From the NCBI RefSeq assembly GCF_023091745.1, contig NC_068926.1:49252001-49316000 (forward strand): 64,000 nucleotides of DNA. The letters run 5' to 3'. The notes beneath the pieces are model-generated. The model was not told where the DNA came from, did not search any database, and saw nothing but the letters and a program-made list of their open reading frames with translations. Position 1 is the first letter of the stretch. Every line of letters starts with the position of its first letter. Of the stretch, positions 55,468-64,000 are shown in pieces. Made by a program: the position numbers and the translations under genes. This DNA is from Budorcas taxicolor. Taxonomy: Eukaryota > Chordata > Mammalia > Artiodactyla > Bovidae.

Positions 55468-55565
55468 CATTCTGGATATTTCACGTAAACTATATAATAT
55501 GCAACCTTCTTGGCATAATGTTTGTGAGGTTCATCCATATTATACTATGCATTCAAACAAAAATT
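55468..55565 (-). mobile_element. Old L1 (L1M) 3' UTR, part 2
   Basis: cattctggatatttcacgta, cataatgtttgtgaggttca. Continuation of 54732-54965. Confidence 0.85.
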
Positions 55566-55680
55566 TGTACATGAATGTTCATAGCACTGTTAACACAAGT
55601 CAAAAAGTAGAGACGCCCTGAATATCTATCAACCGATGATCAAACACAACACTACATTCATATAATGACATTCCTTCAAG
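55566..55680 (+). mobile_element. Old L1 (L1M) fragment, plus strand
   Basis: tgtacatgaatgttcatagc, agtcaaaaagtagagacgcc. It abuts the minus-strand L1M tail, so either an inversion or two insertions. Confidence 0.7.
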
Positions 55681-56429
55681 CAACTTATGTTTTCAGTGAA
55701 AGGCGATTACATAAAGAAATAATTTAGATAAATTCAAATGGTGTTAAACTTAGTTAAACCCAGGATGCTGTGGCAGGTTGGAAGAGTGATAAATACACCC
55801 TAGGGGTTTTGAGATCATTTAGAATCCTCTGTAATTTCAATGAGAGAAGCATGGAATTATGCTAAAGCAGAAAGCAAGTTTTAATCTGATTTTTTCTCCA
55901 GAGTGGAAACATTTTAAATATATCTTTATATGTGTGTATATATGTATATAATTTTATTTATATCTTTATATTTTAAATCTTCTTTTAATGATCATGTTAC
56001 TCAAGTATCTAGTGTGACTCTGATCAAGGGAGGGTGGTCTAATTACCAACTAGTAAACTTCTGTGAGTGGAGTAGCATAAGTTTCAAATCTGGGAATATT
56101 TGTGGTACAGAAAAAATTATTGTAAAGACGTCGGTGCTACTATGAATATATATCAAATGTAAGCTAAGATGAAATTTGACACCTCTTCACATATGTGCAG
56201 GATTCACACCTTTGTTAATATTATTAACATACAAGAGTTGTAACAACTCAAAAAGATATATATGTACACACACATATATAGCTTTGTGTACATATATATG
56301 TGTGTATATATATACAGCAATGTGACTATAGCTATTATTACTGTACTATGTATTTGAATTTTTCTTATCAGGTATATTTTCAGTGTTCTCACCATGAAAG
56401 AGGAAAAAACAAAACAGTAGCTATGTGAA
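55681..56429. other. Mostly unassigned, with TA/CA-rich tracts
   Basis: No gene. A TA/CA-rich stretch lies at about 56254-56315 and contains inverted tacacaca/tgtgtgta words; a shorter one at 55918-55975. Confidence 0.5.
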
Positions 56430-56560
56430 GCAATGGGTATATTAATCAGCTTGATTGTGAAGTTTATCTACCTATCTGTCTAAACATCAAGTTGTACACC
56501 TTTAGCATAGGTAATATTTATTGTCAATTTTACCTCCGTAAACCAGAAAAGATTTAAAAG
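56430..56560 (+). mobile_element. Old L1 (L1M) 3' end
   Basis: tattaatcagcttgattgtg, aacatcaagttgtacacctt, tattgtcaattttacctccg. Confidence 0.8.
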
Positions 56561-56575
56561 GGGAAGTGAATGTAT

Positions 56576-57250
56576 ATTAAAAAAATAAAAGCCACTTTGT
56601 TTTCTGTATTTATTATACTTTCATTTTCATTTGTAACCTTTATTCCACAAAGTGGTGGCGACAATATTTAATTAAAGTTAGAGTGTTCTCCATCAGTTCC
56701 AGGTCTGGGGATGGTGGCTCTGCCCTGCAGGGGCTTCCAGGGAATTGAGAGTGACCCCAGGTCCTCGGTGCCGCATTTTTCCCCTTGGCTGTAGTCACAG
56801 CATCTGTATCTGCATTGCCCAGGCATCTCCTGGGCTTTCTCACAGCCTCTTCTACATCCTTCGCAGGTGTAAGAAGATGCTCAGAGACTCCATTCACCAC
56901 ACAGATGGGAGGAAAGTCAGCTAATGAACCATGTAGGCATCACCACTCCGTTGCTCCTTGATGTGTTGGGGACACGAACCACTCTGAATCTTGGCACCCG
57001 CAGGGCCCCTGAGATGCACAACACAGAAGTCCTTTGCTCTTTGACCCCCAAGCCATCTATTTCTGTCATGTCTTACTTTATCCTCTGGGATCTTCAGGGC
57101 CACCGGGGGAGGACAGGCGAGAGAGGGAGCAGAAAGCAGGTTTTTCTCAGGAACATTTGCTGCAGCTTCTGTTATTCCATTATTTTTCCATTTTCACAAC
57201 CTTACCTTTCCTGAGGTCACGCATGCCTCCTGGTGTGGCTTAAATGAGAG
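56576..57250 (-). other. Unrecognised region with transcript-like features on the minus strand
   Basis: Two minus-strand open frames, 56921-57103 (60 codons) and 56640-56900 (86 codons), lie end to end. The second ends E-stop with an AATAAA complement overlapping the stop (gaataaagg read inversely) at about 56640. Base composition is more G+C-rich than the flanks. No family recognised; it could be a processed pseudogene, an old exon, or chance. Confidence 0.25.
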
Positions 57251-57525
57251 AAAAACCCCATGATGGGCTACAAAAAGAAATGATCAGGAACAGACAGAAA
57301 TAAGTTACTATATCACCATGTAATTCCATTTTAATAAGCCAGAAACATAGAGGGTATATGTTTATCTGATATATAAAATATGAGGACATTTTCTATCCCA
57401 AGAGAAAGTTAAGAGACCGTAAAGGAAAGTGGACACATGTGACTACACGTTTTTAAGCATCTGTTTATTAAAATGCATTATAAATTAAGAGCAAACAAAA
57501 CTGGGGAAATAATTATAATCTAAAA

Positions 57526-57712
57526 CAGGGGTTTCCGCCTCCGAGATCTAATGCCTGATGAGCTGAGGCGGAGCTGACACAGTAACAGAAGTAACATGCA
57601 CAGTAAATGTAATGCCCTTGAATCATCCTGAAACCAAACAACCACCTTGGTCTGTGAAAAAATTATCTCCCACAAAACCAGTCCCTGGTGCCAAAAAGTT
57701 TGGAGACTGCTG
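57526..57712 (+). mobile_element. hAT-Charlie-type short DNA transposon
   Basis: Starts caggggtttccgcctcc and ends gtttggagactgctg, inverted ends. Inside: gatctaatgcctgatgagct, aaaccagtccctggtgccaa. 8-bp TSD atctaaaa (57518-57525) versus atttagaa (57713-57720), 6 of 8. Confidence 0.82.
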
Positions 57713-57720
57713 ATTTAGAA

Positions 57721-58261
57721 GACCAGGCATTTGCATCTTTAATATACAAAGAACATTTATAAATCAACTAATATAAATGCAAACACTTTAATAAAAACAG
57801 ACGAAGGACATAAAGAAGCTAAATTAGAAACATATATTAGGAAATATATCTTTGAGAAAATTTACTAGAAGTGAAAATTCAACATCAGCATTAATAACAA
57901 GCACATAAAAAAATCTGGGAAACGTTAATGTCTTATTCATCACCATGGCCAATAATTTTTAAATATAATCTCCTTTGCTGGGAGAATATTTTCAAATGGG
58001 ACCTTTCATAGTATAAGTGATTTAAAAAACCATTTTGCAGTATGGATTTTCAAAGTCTTACAGTGGAGCATTCTATTTGATCCCCGGTTTCACTGCTTGA
58101 TGTTTATTTTAAGCAAATAATCAGAGCTGTAAGAACCGTGGGGGCTTCTTTGTGATATAAAGAGTTCCTCATTTCAGAAAAACTGTAAGCAGTGATGGGG
58201 TGCTGGCTATTACATACACTAATGGCAGTTTTACATATGGGAACAGGTTATACTAGATGGA
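57721..58261. other. Unassigned sequence
   Basis: No repeat or gene recognised. Confidence 0.45.
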
Positions 58262-58475
58262 GAGCTTCCAAAGTGGCTCAGCAGTGAAGACTCTGCCTGC
58301 CAATGCAGGAGATGCAGGAGAGGTGGGTTCGATCCCTGGGTCGATCCCTGGAGGAGGGCATGGCAACTCACTCCAGTACTCTTGCCTGGAGAATCCCATG
58401 GACAGAGGAGCCTGGCGGGCTACAGACCATGGGGTCGCAAAGAGTCAGACACGACTGAGTGGCTAACTCTACCAC
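58262..58475 (+). mobile_element. Bov-tA SINE
   Basis: gagcttccaaagtggctcag to gagtggctaactctacc, with small local duplications (gatgcaggag, cgatccctgg). Confidence 0.94.
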
Positions 58476-60403
58476 TGCTACTAAGAGGGCTGAGCATGCA
58501 CATACGTGTACTCGATAAGCTGAAGATTTATTTAGCTATTCAGCTACTCTGCCATCACAGCAGAATTAGTGGAGAAGTCCTGATGAAAACACTGATGATA
58601 GTGGTGTTGATGGTGATAAAGATCATGACAAAAATATCATAAATGCTGATTATAATGACAATAGTGACGATGTGGATGATGGTGGCAACAACGATCACAA
58701 GGGGAGAAAAAAATTAAAACCAATAAGCTGATGTGCCACAGGTATTGTTAGCATCATTTTAAAGGGAAAAATGCACCAGCGGGGGTGGTTAATGCTTTTA
58801 TCTAGCCATCTTTTTGACGTGTGTAAACGTACGTATTAGAGTAAGACTTAAAGTTTTCATGCATGAGGGCTAAGAGTGTTTGTTTATTTCAGAAAGAGCG
58901 AGCATTGTTTGAATTATATCTTTGGCTAATCTATATTTTCAGATTTTCTTTATTTTTTTTGGTAATGAAACTGGTTGAGCCACATTTTATTTTTAGAAGA
59001 GAATGGTGGTTTGGTAGGCTGGATGCAGCCTGGTCTGACAACAGAGCTGCTGCTCCAGCTGGGATGCCTCCAGGACACGGGGGCTCCCAGACCCAGTCAA
59101 GCCCAGAATGTGGTCCCAGCCCTCAGGCTCCATGCCCTCAGCCCAGAGTCCGTGCTGAGCATCCCAGGGACTGGCCTGGTTTCGAGGTCCCTGCTCTCAG
59201 GCAAATCCTGTGTATCCTTTGCCGTTTTCTGAAATAGGGAAATGTCAGATTTGTCCTTATTTCTCGGGTGTGAGAGCTCCTTGAAGTCTCTAGGTTCATT
59301 TAAAGAAAAATATTAACAAGGTGAATTATTGAAGGCTCCTGCACAGAGCGGCAGAAGATCACACTAGGTGAGGGCATCAAAATGGACTTCAAGTGCAGCT
59401 GCTGCTAATACAATGCAGGTCACTGCCAGGTCCTGGTGCCTCAGTGGTATCAACAAAATAAGGTTTCCTGGGAGATCAGAGTTAAAATATATACACATGG
59501 AGGGGAGTCAGCTGGTAAAAGCTCTTCGCTTTGCAGTCATCTCTCCAGGGCAGCCTCTGTGCTCAGGTTGCAAACTGGCTGCCCTGAGGCCAGATTTGCC
59601 TAAAGCATGTTGTATTCAATTTCTCGGCCTTTCAAGGGCCAGTTCAGAACAAGCAAAGAAAGCTTGGATCCCGTATTAACAATTTTACCATTTGACAGAG
59701 CATCTACCACAGGCAAGCCATACAGGGGAGACAGAATTGAGCATAGAATTTGGAAGTACCCAGAACATAGAGGAGAGTCAGACTTTGTTCAGCCAAATCT
59801 ACGTGTGTTAATGGGTGCGACTCTTAGTCGCCAGCAACACATTCAATTGAAAACATCACCATGTGTACCAAGGCAAAAGGGAAAACAAGAAAATTAACAA
59901 ACAAAATAAGTCTGGCAGCCCACTCCAGAAATGCCAGCCTCCAAGACCTCTGATTCAAGTAACACTTCACCTGCACGCTCATTTATTCATTCAACAAACA
60001 GAGGTGTGGTAAGCGTAGGAGGTGCTGACAGATGGATGTGGGCAACAGGAGGACAGAAGGGGAGATGATCTGTGCCAAGTCATCCATGGGATGTTCTGAG
60101 AATAGGGAGGAAGGTAGGGGGTGAGTGTGACCCCCCAAAAAAGGTATGGGAATGAGAAGGCAGAAGAAGGAGATGGCTTACATTGAAGTCCCTGAATATT
60201 AAAGGGGAGACCTTCTCTGTAGCCCAGGAATCACACACAACACTGTGGGATGAGACCAACCTACAAAGCGGGACACCCATGTTTTCTCCCTTTTGACCAA
60301 CAAAGGTCAAAGTAGAGTCTGAAGACCTCAGCTGTGCTAAGATTTCTCTCTCTCTCTCAGTTAAAATTGTCCAGCTGCCATATACATGTTGTGTGCATGT
60401 GTG
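58476..60403. other. Longest repeat-poor block
   Basis: About 1.9 kb with no TE recognised. It contains a degenerate gat/gtgatgat-rich stretch at about 58580-58700, a G+C-rich part at 59020-59200 with overlapping 85- and 124-codon frames, and (ct)n near 60346. No gene identified. Confidence 0.5.
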
Positions 60404-60604
60404 TTCACGCTCAGTCGTGTCCAGCGCTTCTTGACATCATGGACTGCAGCCCACCAGGATCCTCTGTCTATGGAATTTCCCAAGTAAGAATCCTAGAGTG
60501 GGCTGCCATTTCCTTCTCCAGGGGATCTTCCCGACCCAGGGATCCAACCCATGTCTCCTGCATTGGCAGGTGGATTCTTTACCACTGAACCACCAGGAAA
60601 GTCC
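60404..60604 (-). mobile_element. Bov-tA SINE
   Basis: tcacgctcagtcgtgtccag to ccactgaaccaccaggaaag. Confidence 0.93.
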
Positions 60605-60725
60605 CTAATATACCCAATAATATATATAATAAATAACCAACAAGGACCTACTGTACAGCACAGGGAACTCTATTCAGTAAAGGAAATAAGGGAAATAAAT
60701 CTGAAAAAAGTACACATATGTACAT
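60605..60725 (+). mobile_element. L1 3'-UTR fragment
   Basis: aataaccaacaaggacctac, agcacagggaactctattca, then an AT-rich stretch. Confidence 0.85.
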
Positions 60726-60769
60726 TTTTATATATGTATATGTATATATAAGAATATATATATAAACTG

Positions 60770-60935
60770 GCATATAGACATAGAATGGATAAACAATAAA
60801 GACTTACTGTGTAGCATAGGAAACTATATTCAATATTCTGTGATAAACCATAAGGAAAAAGAATCCATGTATCACTTTGCTGTACATCTGAAAGCAACAC
60901 AATATTGCGAATCAATAATACTTCAATAAAAGTGT
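60770..60935 (+). mobile_element. L1 3'-UTR fragment, second copy
   Basis: gataaacaataaagacttac, gtagcataggaaactatatt, cactttgctgtacatctgaa, acttcaataaaagtg. Overlaps the previous fragment in consensus position, so it is a tandem duplicate or a second insertion. Confidence 0.85.
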
Positions 60936-62094
60936 GCCACATGCAAAAAAAAAATTGTCCAGTTACATCCATTAATCAGATGACTCTCTGATAAGTTCCC
61001 AAGGCTCAAAAAACTATCTGAGCAGAATCCAAGAGATGACACCTTCTCCTGGAAGCTGGTATCTGCTGCCACCAAAGAAGATGCAATTATTCAAAGAAAG
61101 GACCCTGGAGGTGGTGCGGTCCACTTGGCCAGGCTTGCTGATGACTGGGAGGCAGTGAGTGTCCTGAGACTCCTTCCCTTGTGCAAAATCAGTGCTAACA
61201 GCTGAGTCTCTCTGCTCTTACCTCTTTCTAAACCACAGTCACGATGCGCAGTTTTCTCCCCTGTGCCCATCTTCCCTGTAGAGATTGGTTGTGCAAGAGG
61301 AAAACTGAACTCATTTGTCAAAATAGGAGCCAGGCTGGAAGCTGGCCCTTCCCTCCCCTGCCCAGGCTAGACTCACTGTCTCTAGTAGGGGAACTGATCA
61401 CACAGCAGCTCACGGTCCCCATGACAATGTCTAGGATCCTGGTTGTGGGGCCTTCTGAGAGGTGACCAGGAAAGAGTACAGGTCCCTGACTGCTGCCTTC
61501 AGACGTTTCGTGTCAGTTACATGACAGTCATAAAAAGAGAAGGCAGGTTCCCTCCAGTTCTCTGGTCTCCCTGAGCTCCGACGAGCTTCCGGAAATAACA
61601 GTCTTAATCCAGTTTGGTTCACGACTTCAGAGATTCAGATGTGCCTCAAGTTCTTTCACAGTGGCTGCCTTTCCCCTCCTCCCCAGAACCATTGCTCAGA
61701 GGCTGTGGATGTGAAATTGACTGACCTCAGTATTATTTTTAATCTCCTAAGCCAGGAAAACAAATTAAATTGTTTGATATCCATTCGATTGTTTTGTCTC
61801 TCTTACTTCAGTGGGTGGGATCCATTCCCAGCAGACGTAGCCGCATCCCAGGACAGCTGTGTCTCTGCTTTTCCCCATATTTCTGGAAAGCATATTCCTC
61901 CACGTCTTAGCTTCAGTGTGATGTATTAGGACACTTTGGTCCACTTAGAGCAAACCACCCTCGGCCCCCTACACCACTGTTTCCTAACACATACACTGTG
62001 CCTGTCTTTCCCAGCACTCGTCATTATTCTAGGTCTTTAACAACCACCATCTGCTTTATCCATGGTACTCTTAGGAGACCAGGCAGGAATGGAC
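60936..62094. other. Unique-looking block
   Basis: About 1.2 kb without recognised repeats. Several 60-96 codon frames on both strands, none with a family signature. Confidence 0.5.
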
Positions 62095-62185
62095 AGGGCT
62101 TTATCTCTGTAGCCCCACACCTGAGTAAGCACCAGGTGCAAAAGAACCTTAATATACATCAACTGAAACTGTGAATGAATTTTTT
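62095..62185 (+). mobile_element. L2 3' end
   Basis: agggctttatctctgtagcc, accaggtgcaaaagaacctt, aactgtgaatgaattt. Confidence 0.5.
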
Positions 62186-62647
62186 TTTAAGTTGCATATT
62201 AGACATTCTTAGGGATCTCAGTAACCCTCCACCAGAGATTTATTGTCAGCCATCATTTTCACTGGTTGCATTACCCCTCTCTTTTCTGCAATTCAAAGAA
62301 AGTCCTTCCCCTAATAGCTACTTAGTTAGAGAAATGTTTCACTGAACCAGAAGGAAAGAAATCTTGAACAAAAGAAATGGTGACGTGGCTCCACCAACTT
62401 CTGCTTCTGGTACACTGACACAACTCAAAGTCAAGTTTACTTCATGGCCCAAAATGACTGCTGGTGCTTCAGTCATCAACCCACATTCTAGACAAAAGAA
62501 AGGATGGCAGGCAGGAGAACCGAGTGGGTTTCACCTCTAGCCTGCTTCTGTTACATTTAGGGGGACATCCCCAAACTCTTACATAACATTTCCATCATCC
62601 AGTGCTTAATAGCAGGGCATATTTAATTACAAGAAATGTTTGATGTT
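62186..62647. other. Unassigned sequence
   Basis: No repeat or gene recognised. Confidence 0.45.
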
Positions 62648-62876
62648 CGTTGTTCAGTCACTAAGTCATGTCTGACTCTTTGACCTCATGGACTGTGGCA
62701 CGCCAGGCTTCCCTGTCCTTCACTGTCTCCAGTAATTTGCTCAGACTCAGGTCCATTGAGTCAGTGATGCCATCTGACCATCTCATCCTCTGTTACCCCC
62801 TTCTCCTGCCTTCAATCTTTTGCAGGATCAGGGTCTTTTTCAACGAGTAGGCTCTCCACATCAGCTGGCCAAAGAT
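62648..62876 (-). mobile_element. BovB 3' end
   Basis: ttgttcagtcactaagtcat to catcagctggccaaagatgt. Confidence 0.92.
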
Positions 62877-63280
62877 GTTAGGCATAGTGTTACCTTGCAT
62901 ATGACTGAGTTTTTTATTCTAAAAGAGAAAGACTGGGTGACTCTCTGGTAGGCAACATTCTCCACCTTCTCCTCTCTGCTTCCTGCATATCAAAGAGCTT
63001 TCTTGCCCTAGGGTCTATACTGATACCTGACAATGATATGCACCCGTGTGAGATCAGAGTGGAGGAGAAAAGCCAACTGAAAGTGCAGTTTCTCCAGCAA
63101 GCTCTCTGCAGCAATGCTGCAGACTGAGTGCCTCCTTTACTGGCAGTCCCAGTCCTGCCTGGTGGTCCTCCCAGCACAGCCCTTCCTGTCACTCTGCTCC
63201 CGTACCCTCCTCAGCCCCTCACCCCTGTGTGCAGGAGATGAGCCAGCCTTTCTATTCCCAATCCCTGGGGTTTCTCTGCC
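62877..63280. other. Unassigned sequence
   Basis: No repeat or gene recognised. Confidence 0.45.
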
Positions 63281-63289
63281 CAACACTTT

Positions 63290-63500
63290 TTGTTGTTGTT
63301 GTTTGGTTGCTCAGTCATGCCCAACTCTTTGCCACCCTGTGGACTGTAGCCTGCCAGGCTCCTCTGTCCATGGTGTTTCCCAGGCATGGGAGTGGGGAGC
63401 CATTTCCTCCTCCACGGGACCTTCCCAACCCAGGGATCCAGCCTGTGTCTTCTGCACTGCAGGCAGATTCTTTATCACTGAGACACCAGGGGAGCCTGCA
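63290..63500 (-). mobile_element. Bov-tA SINE
   Basis: ttgttgttgtttggttgctc to gagacaccaggggagcctg. TSD caacacttt at 63281-63289 and 63501-63509. Confidence 0.94.
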
Positions 63501-63509
63501 CAACACTTT

Positions 63510-63911
63510 ACAGGTTGTCTATTAAATTGTCCCCAGATTATCCCACGTTACATGTGCTACCTATGTCTACCAGGATCCTGAATCACGTAGCAACTGTTTC
63601 CAGCCCTGATGTTCTGAGTGTTCAGGAAACACAGCTGCTGCCCTTCACAGAGCCATGCTCAAGGCACTGCACTGTCTGGGCAGAAATTAACTGACTTCAA
63701 TATTATTCGTGACATAGAAATTGTAGGTCCACTATTGAACGTTGCTGACAAAGTGAGGGCTCCAAAGATGTCACAGTCAATGTGCTCGTAGCAGGTGGGA
63801 ATCTCAGGTCACATACTCGGATGCTAGGTACGTTTATATGTTATAGGTGACCACATCGCCATTTCAAAGCCCCACTGTGCTGAGTGCCGAAAACCAACTC
63901 TCTCTCTGTCT
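63510..63911. other. Unassigned sequence
   Basis: No repeat or gene recognised. Confidence 0.45.
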
Positions 63912-64000
63912 CTTTTCTATAATTGGAGTATAATTGCTTTATAATGGTGTGTTAGTTTCTGCTGTACAATAAGGTGAATCAGCTATAAGTATACATGTAT
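63912..64000 (-). mobile_element. L1 3' end, runs off the window
   Basis: ttggagtataattgctttat, ggtgtgttagtttctgctgt, aggtgaatcagctataagta. Minus strand; the rest lies beyond the window. Confidence 0.9.

Noticed and set aside
58863..59237. 124-codon frame with a hydrophobic start
   Set aside because: It overlaps an 85-codon frame in another phase over a G+C-rich patch; looks like composition rather than coding.
1..64000. A novel multi-gene defence, metabolic or other system
   Set aside because: No set of intact non-transposon reading frames exists in the window; all long coding stretches are BovB remnants.

Overview
This window is mammalian nuclear DNA from a ruminant, most likely a bovid. 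It is packed with BovB (RTE-clade) LINEs, with tRNA-Glu-derived Bov-tA and BOV-A2 SINEs that share the BovB 3' end, with CHR-type artiodactyl SINEs, and with L1 3'-UTR fragments of the type seen in cattle. No exon of a recognisable host gene, no RNA gene, no CRISPR array and no prokaryote-type operon is visible. I read it as intergenic or deep-intronic sequence. Family names come from memory of consensus sequences and were not checked with a repeat search.

Layout. 1-10.9 kb: old MIR, L2 and MaLR remnants, a solo ERV LTR sitting inside a MIR (291-842), L1 fragments and Bov-tA/CHR SINEs; an L1 at 8.66-9.81 kb is split by a SINE and by a BovB. 10.9-14.7 kb: a nearly full-length BovB (10930-13998) with a dead endonuclease/reverse-transcriptase frame, followed 39 bp later by a solo LTR that carries a tiny L1 insert. 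15-24 kb: a twin-primed (5'-inverted) L1 with a nested SINE, a second 5'-inverted L1, a MER5A-like and a Tigger-like DNA transposon, and two CHR SINEs at one target site. 24.5-30 kb: two MLT1-like LTRs, a BovB tail and several SINEs with clean target-site duplications (TSDs). 30.9-32.6 kb: a second long BovB, minus strand, whose 5' end is inverted. 33.5-34.1 kb: two SINEs head to head around (TA)n. 35.5-42.7 kb: BovB tails, a solo LTR precisely nested in a BovB, and an old L1 split by two BovB copies. 44.4-46 kb: a third long BovB. 46.5-47.1 kb: a very A+T-rich tract. 48-58.5 kb: CHR and Bov-tA SINEs, L1 fragments, an LTR like that at 291-842, another LTR nested in an old L1, and two DNA transposon remnants. 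58.5-64 kb: mostly unique sequence with a few SINEs and an L1 running off the end.

Function. The only protein-coding potential I can assign belongs to retrotransposons, and every copy is broken. What the window mainly offers is a readable insertion history: many elements have exact TSDs and can be ordered by nesting. Possible regulatory content is limited to LTRs that keep CCAAT and TATA-like boxes and to several unique blocks of 1-2 kb that might hold conserved noncoding elements. I found no novel multi-gene system; the most unusual items are the 5'-inverted BovB, the two twin-primed L1s, and the precisely bounded nested LTRs.
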